A DNA stretch of 40,921 nt, taken from the NCBI GenBank assembly GCA_964494325.1, contig CAZBTJ010000041.1, positions 1-40,921 on the forward strand, given 5' to 3'. Below the pieces are notes generated by a model that was not told where the DNA came from, ran no database searches, and saw only the letters and a list, made by a program, of their open reading frames with translations. Shown one piece after another: positions 25,252 to 33,423 of the stretch (positions within the stretch are counted from its first letter, which is position 1; each line of letters opens with the position of its first letter). The stretch is from JAIPFM01 sp964494325 (lineage in GTDB: Bacteria > Planctomycetota > Phycisphaerae > Sedimentisphaerales > Anaerobacaceae). The position numbers were made by a program, and so were the translations under genes.

Positions 25252-26028
25252 GTGAGAACGATTACAATCACAAATCCCAAGGGTGGATGTGCCAAGACGA
25301 CAACCGCTGTGAATCTTGCCTATGCGCTAGCTTTGGGCAAGACTCGAGTGTTGTTGGTAGATCTGGACCCTCAAGCCCATGCCACGCTCGGGTTGGGTTG
25401 CCGGGGCGAAGAGATGACGCAGACCGTGTATGACCTGCTTGTGCATCCCGATGTTAATGCCACTTCTTTAATCTGCGAGACGACACTAACTCATCTTCAT
25501 CTCCTACCATCTAATGGCAAACTGGCCAGAGCTGAAATGGAGCTAACAGGTGTGTTGGGCAAGGAAATTATACTTGCCGAGCATCTGAGGGTACTCCGAG
25601 ACGATTATGACCTTTGTATCGTGGATTCACCTCCCGGCTATGGTTTGCTGTCTACCTGTGCTCTGATTTGTGCGTCAGACATTATTGTGCCCGTTCAACC
25701 CCATTTCTATGCCTATCAGGGGCTTCAGCGAACAGTTGATCGGGTGGAGATAGTGAAGGACCGTTTCCATCCCTGTGAGATCAATCTGCTCGGTCTGGCA
25801 CTTACGTTGGTAGACGATCGCTCCATGATGACAAAACGCATCAGAGCATCCATCCATGAGGATTTCAAAGACCTCGCATTTGAGTCTGAAATCCACTGTA
25901 ATGTGGCCGTGTCTCAGGCCCCGGAAAATGGCTGCTCAGTACTGGCTTTCGATCCTCAATCGAGGGGTGCTCGTGAATACAAAGCCCTGGCTTCGGAAGT
26001 ACGTGGTCGGTTGCTGGGTCCCGCATGA
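25252..26028 (+). CDS. ParA/Soj-family ATPase, orphan
   Basis: 258 residues from GTG 25252, chosen because AGGGGG lies nine bases upstream and the protein then starts VRTITITNPKGGCAKTT like other ParA proteins; a TTG at 25195 would add 19 residues. Deviant Walker A KGGCAKTT has the signature lysine (Lys10) and the P-loop lysine (Lys15); Walker A' is VLLVDLDPQAHAT, and Walker B is LCIVDSPPG. Such ATPases position chromosome, plasmid or protein cargo on the nucleoid. No parB, parS-like repeat or other partner is adjacent, so it is an orphan and could act in cargo positioning (MipZ- or PpfA-like) instead of segregation. Preceded by a terminator and therefore transcribed on its own. Confidence 0.88.
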   Translation: MRTITITNPKGGCAKTTTAVNLAYALALGKTRVLLVDLDPQAHATLGLGCRGEEMTQTVYDLLVHPDVNATSLICETTLTHLHLLPSNGKLARAEMELTGVLGKEIILAEHLRVLRDDYDLCIVDSPPGYGLLSTCALICASDIIVPVQPHFYAYQGLQRTVDRVEIVKDRFHPCEINLLGLALTLVDDRSMMTKRIRASIHEDFKDLAFESEIHCNVAVSQAPENGCSVLAFDPQSRGAREYKALASEVRGRLLGPA

Positions 26029-26139
26029 AAACTGTCCGAATTTGGGTTTTCGCTTGTTTGGACGTGCTGGATGGCTATAATAATCGGCTCTTAGAAATTC
26101 AGAAATCTTCGAAATCTTAATTCTGGAGACGACACAAAA

Positions 26140-27351
26140 ATGTCAAGTGCACCCAAAGCCAATGCAGTGGTCGGTCAATCAGGGGGTCCCACAGGTGTTA
26201 TCAACGCGTCACTGGTGGGTGTGATTGAGCAGGCCTGTCAACATGCTGAAATCCAGAACCTTTACGGTGCGGTTCATGCTGTCAATGGCATTATCAATGA
26301 GCAGTTCGTTGACCTCAAGACCATCAGCAAAGAAGAATTGGAACTGGTCGCTGGCAGCCCGTCTTCTGCACTGGGTTCCAGCCGTGATAAACCGGACAGG
26401 GCCTACTGCGAGAAGATTTTCGACGTATTCAGGAACCGCGATGTACGTTACTTCTTCTATATCGGTGGCAATGATTCTGCCAACACGGCCCACATCATCA
26501 ATGAGATGGCTGCTGATGTAGGTTATGATCTACGTTCGTTTCATGTGCCCAAGACCATTGACAATGACCTGCTCGTGACGGATCACTGTCCGGGGTACGG
26601 TACGGCGGCGACGTTTGTGGCCAATGCCTTGATGGGTGACGATCTGGACAATCGGGCTTTGAGTGGAGTCAAGATTGACGTGATCATGGGCCGTCATGCG
26701 GGTTTCCTCACGGCTGCGGCCGCTTTGGGCCGTCAACGCGAGGATGATGGTCCGCATTTGATTTATGTGCCTGAGCGAGATGTGTCCATGGAGAAGTTTG
26801 TGGCTGATGTCGACGCTGTATACGGCCGTTTGGGTCGCTGTGTGGTGGCGGTCAGCGAAGGCATTGCTGATGCCGATGGCGTTACTTGGGCCAAAAAACT
26901 GGCAGAAAATGCCGAAGTGGATGCCCATGGAAATATCCAACTGTCGGGAACGGGCGCACTGGCCGATTTCTTGTCAGGTCAGGTCAAGGAAAAGCTTGGG
27001 ATTAATCGTGTTCGGGCTGATACATTCGGGTATCTGCAGCGTAGCTTTGCAGGTTTGCAATCCAAGGTGGATGTAACCGAAGCACGTGAATGTGGTCGCC
27101 AGGCTGTGGCACTGTCCATGCAGTATGAGAGTGGTTCAGTGGCCATGATTCGTACAGGTGAAGGGGCTGATTACGGTGTCAGGTACGAGCGTACTGACCT
27201 GTGCAATGTGGCCGAAAAAACCAAGGATATGCCGGATGAATTTATCAATGCCGAAGGCAACCATGTGACAGAGGCCTTTGTTAACTATGCCTTGCCATTG
27301 ACAGGTGGCCTGGTTAAGACAGGTTTCCTTGGCAATAGACCGAGAGTCTGA
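26140..27351 (+). CDS. pfp: Pyrophosphate-dependent 6-phosphofructokinase
   Basis: 403 residues. Phosphorylates fructose 6-phosphate to fructose 1,6-bisphosphate with pyrophosphate, reversibly, in glycolysis and gluconeogenesis. Motifs: QSGGPTGVINAS (13-24) for the phosphoryl donor, GGNDS (109-113) and PKTIDND (137-143) for the active site, then MGRHAGF and a C-terminal sugar phosphate site. Asp112 and Lys138 stand where ATP-using enzymes have glycines (Gly104 and Gly124 of the E. coli enzyme), the known markers of PPi specificity. The ribosome binding site is GGAGA, and pyruvate kinase follows in the same direction 137 bases later, separated by an 11-unit heptamer array. Confidence 0.93.
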   Translation: MSSAPKANAVVGQSGGPTGVINASLVGVIEQACQHAEIQNLYGAVHAVNGIINEQFVDLKTISKEELELVAGSPSSALGSSRDKPDRAYCEKIFDVFRNRDVRYFFYIGGNDSANTAHIINEMAADVGYDLRSFHVPKTIDNDLLVTDHCPGYGTAATFVANALMGDDLDNRALSGVKIDVIMGRHAGFLTAAAALGRQREDDGPHLIYVPERDVSMEKFVADVDAVYGRLGRCVVAVSEGIADADGVTWAKKLAENAEVDAHGNIQLSGTGALADFLSGQVKEKLGINRVRADTFGYLQRSFAGLQSKVDVTEARECGRQAVALSMQYESGSVAMIRTGEGADYGVRYERTDLCNVAEKTKDMPDEFINAEGNHVTEAFVNYALPLTGGLVKTGFLGNRPRV

Positions 27352-27358
27352 CTCCAAA

Positions 27359-27372
27359 AGTTAAGAGTTAAG
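27359..27372. repeat. Heptamer pair AGTTAAG
   Basis: Two perfect units directly after the pfp stop region, 20 bases before the long heptamer array. Confidence 0.6.
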
Positions 27373-27391
27373 AAATTCAAGACTCCTTTCC

Positions 27392-27468
27392 AATAACCAA
27401 CAACGAATAACCAACAACGAACAACGAATAACGAATAACGAGTAACTAATAACTAATAACTAATAACT
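27392..27468. repeat. Heptamer array of exactly 11 units, word ARYAACN
   Basis: Units in order: AATAACC, AACAACG, AATAACC, AACAACG, AACAACG, AATAACG, AATAACG, AGTAACT, AATAACT, AATAACT, AATAACT. Neighbouring units resemble each other more than distant ones, as expected for local duplication. It fills most of the pfp-pyk spacer and ends 20 bases before the pyk ATG, just upstream of its AAAGGA ribosome binding site. Confidence 0.95.
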
Positions 27469-27488
27469 GTTTTTCAAAGGAATGAAAC

Positions 27489-28928
27489 ATGGCAAAGACA
27501 AAAATCGTTGCTACATTGGGTCCTGCTTGTTCTGACGCGGCAGCTATCTTGTCTTTGATTGAGCGTGGTGTGGATATTTTTCGCATCAACTTTTCTCAAG
27601 GATCGCTTGATCAGCATGTGGTTTATCTGGACGCTCTGAACAAGGCGCGACAGCGGACCGAGCGTGTTGTGGCGTTGATGGGTGATTTGTGTGGCCCCAA
27701 GATTCGTACCGGTCGTATGACACCCGACGCACAGACTGTCAAGCCGGGTGAGTTTGTCACCATTGAAGCCGGGCTTGAACAGGGTAATGTGCACCATTTC
27801 GAAACGAACTACGAGCACTTTGTCACTGATGTGCGTGTGGGACACCGCGTGTTTATTGACGACGGCAAAGTGGCCCTCAAAGTCATACAACAGGATGAAG
27901 ACAAGGTAGTGTGCGAGGTCATACTGGGTGGTGTGCTCAAGAGCCGTAAAGGCATCAATCTGCCTGACACCTTGGTGAGTGCTCCGTCCATCACAGACTA
28001 CGACTGGCAGTGTGCTCAATGGGCTGTGGCACATAATATAGACTTTCTGGCCTTGAGCTTTGTTCGGTCCGTGGATGACATCAACAGCTTGCGGGAATTT
28101 TTGAATAAGGCCGACTCTGAGATTCGAATTGTGGCCAAGCTGGAAACACCTCAGGCCATTCAGAACCAAAAAGAGATTATCCTGGCCAGTGACGCAGCCT
28201 TGGTGGCACGGGGTGACCTGGGTGTGGAAATGGACCTAGCCTCTGTGCCTCTGATGCAAAAACAGATCACACAATTCTGTCGAGACCAGGGCAAGCCTGT
28301 GATTGTGGCCACACACATGCTGCAGAGCATGATTGACAGCCCCACAGCCACGCGCGCCGAAGTTTCTGATATTGCCAATGCCATTATAGATTTTACAGAT
28401 GCTGTCTTGCTCTCCGGTGAGACAGCCATTGGTTTGTATCCTGACCGGACCATTGACATGATCAATAATATTGCCCTGGTGACTGAAGGCTATCTGGATC
28501 GTACGGTCAACGTGCATCCCAAGGGCGCGTCGGACAAGGCCTTCACGCAGACCGCGATCATGGCAGGTTGTGCAGGTCAGATTGTCGACGACATCCAGGC
28601 CAAACTGGTGGTGGTATGGTCCCAGGGGGGTGGTACCGCTCAATTCTTGGGCAAAACCCGTGTGGACGTGCCCATCTTGGCCATGAGTTCGAGTCAGCTG
28701 GTCTGTCGCCAGATGTGTCTGAATTATGGGGTGAATCCCTATTTTCATGCCATGCCTGAGACTATTGAACAGTTTACTCAGCTCGTGGATCATGTGGTCA
28801 AGAGCCAAGGTCTGGCTGAAGCAGGTGACAAGATAGTTCTGGTCACAGGTCAGCCCTTGGGGGGTGAAGGCACCACCAACGCCATCGTCATCCATACTGT
28901 GACTACTGGCCTATCCCCTAGTCCCTAA
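27489..28928 (+). CDS. pyk: Pyruvate kinase
   Basis: 479 residues. Converts phosphoenolpyruvate and ADP to pyruvate and ATP, last step of glycolysis. Visible: TKIVATLGPACSD at the N-terminus, FRINFSQGS (substrate arginine), the domain B lid, KLETPQAIQN, the metal and PEP loop VARGDLGVEM, ATHMLQSM and LLSGETAIGLYP, and a complete C-terminal allosteric domain ending TTNAIVIHTV. MLQSM replaces the commoner MLESM. The last five residues LSPSP and the stop codon are encoded by a heptamer array (28910-28944), so the true C-terminus was probably replaced by repeat sequence. Together with pfp it forms a small glycolytic cluster. Confidence 0.97.
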   Translation: MAKTKIVATLGPACSDAAAILSLIERGVDIFRINFSQGSLDQHVVYLDALNKARQRTERVVALMGDLCGPKIRTGRMTPDAQTVKPGEFVTIEAGLEQGNVHHFETNYEHFVTDVRVGHRVFIDDGKVALKVIQQDEDKVVCEVILGGVLKSRKGINLPDTLVSAPSITDYDWQCAQWAVAHNIDFLALSFVRSVDDINSLREFLNKADSEIRIVAKLETPQAIQNQKEIILASDAALVARGDLGVEMDLASVPLMQKQITQFCRDQGKPVIVATHMLQSMIDSPTATRAEVSDIANAIIDFTDAVLLSGETAIGLYPDRTIDMINNIALVTEGYLDRTVNVHPKGASDKAFTQTAIMAGCAGQIVDDIQAKLVVVWSQGGGTAQFLGKTRVDVPILAMSSSQLVCRQMCLNYGVNPYFHAMPETIEQFTQLVDHVVKSQGLAEAGDKIVLVTGQPLGGEGTTNAIVIHTVTTGLSPSP

Positions 28929-28944
28929 ACCCTAATCCCCAAAC
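28910..28944. repeat. Heptamer array crossing the pyk stop codon, word CCTANNC
   Basis: Five in-phase units: CCTATCC, CCTAGTC, CCTAAAC, CCTAATC, CCCAAAC. The TAA stop of pyk (28926-28928) lies inside the third unit. Confidence 0.9.
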
Positions 28945-28961
28945 TAGACTGGGAGAGTGAC

Positions 28962-30980
28962 ATGACGCAAATAACGCGTTGTTTTTTTGTGATCGCCATG
29001 GCCTGGACAAGTTGTGTGCTGGCTGAATCTGCTTCCCTCAATCAAGCCATTGATCGGGTCTATCCGGCCCTGGTTCGTTTGGATGTGATTTCTGTGGTTC
29101 CGTCTGACGGACGACTTGCAAAGCGTCGCAGTTTTGGCAGCGGCGCCATCATTTCCAAAGAGGGGCATGTTATTACCAACCATCACGTGGCTGGCAAAGC
29201 CATTGCCATCACATGCCGTCTTTCAGATGGCACGCTGGTGCCTGCCAGGCTCATTGGCACTGATCCCCTGGCAGATATTGCTATTGTGCAGTTGACACCC
29301 AACTCGGATGTAGCCACGCCAGCGTGGCCAGTCGCAAAATTTGGCGATTCAGACGGCGTTGAGGTGGGGGACATTGTCTTTGCCATGGGCAGTCCAGCCG
29401 CTTTGTCACAATCTGTCACGCGAGGTATTGTCAGCAACGCTGCCATGATTCTGCCGGACATGTTCAGGCGTTCTGGCGGAATGCTGCTAGATGGAGAAGA
29501 TGTGGGTGGTCTGGTGCGATGGATCGGGCATGATGCTGTGATTTTTGGCGGCAATAGCGGCGGGCCTCTTGCGAATGAGCAGGGTGAGATTATTGGCATT
29601 AATGAAATGGGCATTGGCAGCCTGGGTGGTGCGATTCCGGGCAATCTGGCTTTGGCCGTGGCCTGCTCGTTGATTGACACAGGGACTGTGGCGAGAAGCT
29701 GGATTGGTATCACGTATCAGGCCAGATTTCAGCATCAGCCCAAGGGCGTCTTGATCGGTGGCATTGTGCCGGGTTCACCTGCCCAGGACGCCGGGCTCAA
29801 GGCCGGCGATCTGATTACATTGTATGATGGCGAGCCAGTGGACTGTTCATGCGATGAAGACCTGCCTCTGTTTCATGCCATACTCCTTGAAAAACCCGTG
29901 GGGCAGGCCGTGAAGGTGACGTACCTGAGGCAAGGTGAAACAAGGAATACTGAGGTCGTGACCCAGTTGCGTCCCAAGGTTCTTCTTGACCCAAAAGAGC
30001 TTAAAGACTGGGGGATGGTGGCGAGGGATGTCTCACCCATGTTGGCCTTGGAACTCAAGCAGGACAAGGCCCAGGGTGTATTTATTACGAGCGTTCGTTC
30101 TGGCGGTCCTTGTGTGACAGCCAAGCCAGACCTTGAACCGGGTGACGTGATTGTGGCGCTGCAGGGCCAACCCGTTGTTTCGCTTGAATCACTACGTAAG
30201 CAAACATCAGCCTTGCTGGGCAACCGCTCAGATCGCTTGACAGTGGCTGTCACGTTTAGACGAAAAAACGATACCACCATTTCCGTGGCCAGGATCGGAA
30301 CTGAGCAGGACAATTCCAATGTGGGTTTTGCCAAGAAAGCCTGGCTGCCAGTACGAACCCAGGTCATGACGCGCGAGTTGATCAAGGTCATGGATGTGCC
30401 TGTGCGGCGCGGTACTCGTGTCATCCAGGTTTTCAAAGATCGTTCTGCTGAAAAGGCAGGCATCCAGGTTGGTGATATTCTGCTCAAGCTGGATGGCACC
30501 ACTATTGCCGCGTCCAATGTGGGTGACACAGAGTCCCTGAATCAGATGGTCAGACAGTATCCTGTGGGATCGAAGGTGGCTGTTGAACTGTTGAGGCAAG
30601 GTAAGCGACTGACCGTGGAGGTTGAGCTTGAGGTGGCTCAAGATACCACATTCCAAAAGGATCGCTATGAGAGTAAACTGCTCGAACTGACAGTCAGGGA
30701 TATGGCATTCAGGGATTATGTCGACCTGCAATTGGAACCGGAACAGCGGGGTGTTTATGTGGAACGTGTCTTGCCAGCAGGCTGGGCTGATTTGGCTGGT
30801 ATCACGCCTGGGGATTTGATCCTGTCCATTGAGGGGCACAATACGCCCACCGTCAAAGATGTCCAAGACGTGCTTGAAAAGTCTGAGGAAAAAACAGGCG
30901 ACAGCCTGGTGTTCTTTATGCAACGCGGGATCTATACCCAGTATGTTGAAGTCAAAATTAATCGAGACGAGTCAAACTAA
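28962..30980 (+). CDS. HtrA/DegP-like serine protease with four PDZ domains
   Basis: 672 residues, signal peptide to about LAE (residue 21). Trypsin-like S1C domain with intact triad His75 (TNHHV), Asp105 (DPLADIAIV) and Ser199 (GGNSGGP). Four PDZ modules follow at about 248-337, 350-445, 465-557 and 578-668, recognised by their repeated pattern 'GSPAQDAGLKAGDLI', 'DLEPGDVIVAL', 'SAEKAGIQVGDILLKLDG' and 'WADLAGITPGDLILSIEG'; DegP has two and DegS one. Periplasmic quality control or regulated proteolysis is expected. A GGGAGAG ribosome binding site precedes ATG. It is followed nine bases later by a paralogue-like pseudoprotease, suggesting a two-protein complex. Confidence 0.93.
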   Translation: MTQITRCFFVIAMAWTSCVLAESASLNQAIDRVYPALVRLDVISVVPSDGRLAKRRSFGSGAIISKEGHVITNHHVAGKAIAITCRLSDGTLVPARLIGTDPLADIAIVQLTPNSDVATPAWPVAKFGDSDGVEVGDIVFAMGSPAALSQSVTRGIVSNAAMILPDMFRRSGGMLLDGEDVGGLVRWIGHDAVIFGGNSGGPLANEQGEIIGINEMGIGSLGGAIPGNLALAVACSLIDTGTVARSWIGITYQARFQHQPKGVLIGGIVPGSPAQDAGLKAGDLITLYDGEPVDCSCDEDLPLFHAILLEKPVGQAVKVTYLRQGETRNTEVVTQLRPKVLLDPKELKDWGMVARDVSPMLALELKQDKAQGVFITSVRSGGPCVTAKPDLEPGDVIVALQGQPVVSLESLRKQTSALLGNRSDRLTVAVTFRRKNDTTISVARIGTEQDNSNVGFAKKAWLPVRTQVMTRELIKVMDVPVRRGTRVIQVFKDRSAEKAGIQVGDILLKLDGTTIAASNVGDTESLNQMVRQYPVGSKVAVELLRQGKRLTVEVELEVAQDTTFQKDRYESKLLELTVRDMAFRDYVDLQLEPEQRGVYVERVLPAGWADLAGITPGDLILSIEGHNTPTVKDVQDVLEKSEEKTGDSLVFFMQRGIYTQYVEVKINRDESN

Positions 30981-30989
30981 AGGACTTTT

Positions 30990-31763
30990 ATGATGCGTAT
31001 CATAAACCTATTTGTAGTATGTATGACCATGATGGCATGTGCTTGTCTTGCAGACGAGGCAAGCTATCAAAGAAATGCCAAAATGGTGGTGGAGAAATAT
31101 GGATCAGGTTTGGTGTGGGTTGGCGCTACCACCACAATAGATATCCCAAACCATGGGGAGCAAGAGAAACGCGGAGACTCGTTGGGTATCATGATCCACA
31201 AATCTGGACTCACCATGCTGTCACTGCATTACTTCGACCAGAGCCAGTTGATTACTGCGGCCATTCGTCGTCGCGATCCAGAGGCCTCTCCTTCAATCTC
31301 AGTTGGCGATGTTGTCATCACACTCCAAAATGGGACAGAAATGGAAGGCAAACTCATCTTCAAAGATCCAGACCTTGATCTGGCCTTCGTCCTGCCGGAT
31401 CAGGAGGAAGCCAAAGACCACAAGCCATTTACCGTGCTTCCTGTAGAGGGGGATGGTAAAGCCCAGATCATGGATCGCGTCCTGACGATGGGACGCCTTG
31501 AAGAAGCCTACAACCGCCAGCTCATCGCCGTCCCCGGGTATATTTCGTCAGTCATTACCAAACCCAGAACCTATTACTACACCAAAGATGGTGTCCCAGG
31601 TGCACCGGCCTTTAATGAGGCGGGTCAATTGCTCGGCCTGTGGATCACGCGCTTCAACCCTGCTCTCGGCCCTAGCTCCATACGTCCCATGATTCTGCCC
31701 ATCACAGACATCAAACCCATTATGGATCAGGCCATCAAGGCCATACCTCAAAAAGAGGAATGA
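30990..31763 (+). CDS. Trypsin-fold pseudoprotease coupled to the HtrA-like protease
   Basis: 257 residues, signal peptide to about CLA (residue 21). The protein follows the S1C fold of its upstream neighbour: strand order, a 'KSGLTMLSLHYF' segment with His80 in the catalytic His position, 'DPDLDLAFVLP' with Asp130 in the Asp position, and 'DGVPGAPAFNEAGQLLGLW' where the family has G.SGGP..N..G...G. The catalytic serine is replaced by Pro203, so it cannot act as a serine protease. There are no PDZ domains. AAAGGAC lies between the two genes, which are nine bases apart and surely co-transcribed. A role as an inactive partner, chaperone or regulator of the active enzyme is inferred. Confidence 0.8.
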   Translation: MMRIINLFVVCMTMMACACLADEASYQRNAKMVVEKYGSGLVWVGATTTIDIPNHGEQEKRGDSLGIMIHKSGLTMLSLHYFDQSQLITAAIRRRDPEASPSISVGDVVITLQNGTEMEGKLIFKDPDLDLAFVLPDQEEAKDHKPFTVLPVEGDGKAQIMDRVLTMGRLEEAYNRQLIAVPGYISSVITKPRTYYYTKDGVPGAPAFNEAGQLLGLWITRFNPALGPSSIRPMILPITDIKPIMDQAIKAIPQKEE

Positions 31764-31800
31764 TCAGAACAGGACTTTTTCAGAAAGCCCTGTGGTATGC

Positions 31801-31828
31801 AGTTTTCAGTAGACAGTTTTCAGAAGAG
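31801..31828. repeat. Heptamer array, word AGNNNNC
   Basis: Units AGTTTTC, AGTAGAC, AGTTTTC, AGAAGAG in phase, in the short convergent spacer between the pseudoprotease and the minus-strand protein. Confidence 0.7.
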
Positions 31829-31893
31829 AATGCGTTGTTGACACTGTGCCCTATGTCCCACCACTTATGTTCATGCAGTTTCTAAAACTTCGG

Positions 31894-33210
31894 TTAGAAT
31901 TTAGTTTGGGGGATCAATTTGATTTCCAGTTCAGCAAGGAGTACATGATTGCTGGCTGGAAGTTTGTCAATATCCAATTTTTTCACTAAGAAATTGAGCT
32001 TAACTCTTGCATGGTTTTGAACCAATTTGGGCATAGCGCAGCATGTCCAGTCGCCTTTAGCAGGAGATAATGCTTTCATTGAAGCGGTAATTTGCGTTGG
32101 AAAAGGTGTTACTGTTTCAATGTAATTCTCTCCAGAGTATGAGTAAAATGGATCTCCCAGCGCAGAATCTTGCTGCAGATCATACCTGCCTGTATTGTAA
32201 ATCAGTATGTTGTCTTGATTATGAGGTTTTTGTGTGGGTGTTTCACCGACACTCACCTGTACCGGAATATCTATCAAGTATCTCGTTGCGATGGGTTCTG
32301 TCTTTACAGGAGGCATCAGAACCACCTGAAGCACTGAATTGTATACCCCGCTTGCCTCTTTGGGAATTTCAACAGAGACTGGGATTTGAGTCGGTTTATT
32401 TGGTTCCATGGAGAACGTGTCCTGCTGGCCTGATGTGGACCAAGTCAGCCAAGATTCACAGGAGGTTGCCGGGGATGAACTTGGTGACTTCAACTCGTTG
32501 ATATCAGAAATGTCAATTGCCTTCAGGGATACCGATGTGGGGAGGTCTTTATCCATTTTGAAACGTTTGTAACTAGGCTTATAAAGAGTCAGCGTTGTAG
32601 TCAATATTTGGCCGGGTCTGCCTTCGAGATCAATTCGAGCTGGCGCAATGGAATGATACAATTTGGGTGTGCTTTCAAACGCCAATTCCTCGGGACTCAA
32701 AACCTTCAATTCAATGGGGACCACAAAATCGTATCTTATTTTGATCTGTGCGTCAGGTAATGGTATCAGTGCAAACATCATGGCGGCCTGATACTTACCA
32801 TTGGCGTCTGAGGGGATCTGAATCGAAACCTTGACTGTACTTTTCTTCTTGGCAGGCACTGTAATCAAGTTATCGGCCGTATGTGGCCATGAAAGCCAAG
32901 TTTTGCACGATTGGACAGACGTGTGGCCTGCTTCTGTCTCTGGCGTACTTGATTTCACAACCTGCCATTCGTTGTTTTTATTTCTGGCAATATCAATGGC
33001 AGTGGGACGCACCTGGACTGGGGTTTCGCCTTTATTGGTCAAAGTAAAGGTTATCGTGTCAGTCATCCCAGGCGATAGGGTTTTCTTGTGCTGCATGGGC
33101 TGCACAACAAACTGAGCATTGGCGGTACTTGCAAATAATACGGACAAGACCAGGGCGTTTAGTAACAGCAGAGCCAAGGCTTTGTATAATTTAAAGCGTG
33201 TCGCGTTCAT
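31894..33210 (-). CDS. Exported protein with two Ig-like (DUF916-type) modules
   Basis: 438 residues from ATG 33210, preferred because GGAAGA stands eight bases upstream; an ATG at 33225 overlaps that site. Signal peptide ends near ANA (about residue 32), mature start QFVVQPMQHKKTLSPG. Two modules of about 140 residues repeat the same order: a beta-rich part, then SCKTWLSWP or SCESWLTWS, then 'VPAKKKSTVKVSIQIP' or 'MEPNKPTQIPVSVEIP', a GKYQ/GVYN turn and a conserved hydrophobic strand. This layout recalls the DUF916 / bacterial Ig-like family in cell-surface proteins. The C-terminal 110 residues are different and contain a CC pair (WTCCAM). Divergent from the VIT-vWA gene with 213 bases between starts, likely shared control. 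Confidence 0.7.
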   Translation of the reverse strand: MNATRFKLYKALALLLLNALVLSVLFASTANAQFVVQPMQHKKTLSPGMTDTITFTLTNKGETPVQVRPTAIDIARNKNNEWQVVKSSTPETEAGHTSVQSCKTWLSWPHTADNLITVPAKKKSTVKVSIQIPSDANGKYQAAMMFALIPLPDAQIKIRYDFVVPIELKVLSPEELAFESTPKLYHSIAPARIDLEGRPGQILTTTLTLYKPSYKRFKMDKDLPTSVSLKAIDISDINELKSPSSSPATSCESWLTWSTSGQQDTFSMEPNKPTQIPVSVEIPKEASGVYNSVLQVVLMPPVKTEPIATRYLIDIPVQVSVGETPTQKPHNQDNILIYNTGRYDLQQDSALGDPFYSYSGENYIETVTPFPTQITASMKALSPAKGDWTCCAMPKLVQNHARVKLNFLVKKLDIDKLPASNHVLLAELEIKLIPQTKF

Positions 33211-33423
33211 GTCTATGTCTTCCATTGTAGTCTGTATCCATCTGAGAATGCTGTATTGCTAATCTATGAGTATCGACGTAATTCAGGGGGGATGCGCACT
33301 GGGAAATTGGATATTGGGCGAGATTTTTGGTTTTTACAAACTATTTACTTAGATCTGCCTGTTGGCAGACGTATTATTCTATGTGTGGAACATATGAACC
33401 TTGTTTGCTTTAAGGAGAGTATT

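Noticed and set aside
27392..27468. Possible CRISPR array
   Set aside because: Units are 7 bases with no spacers and no cas genes; it is a simple degenerate tandem array.
28236..28895. Long minus-strand frame within pyruvate kinase
   Set aside because: Antisense shadow of a conserved enzyme; no recognisable protein features.
33256..33423. N-terminal extension of the VIT-vWA protein by 56 residues
   Set aside because: No ribosome binding site at the upstream ATG, while ATG 33424 has AAGGAGAG and begins a proper signal peptide.
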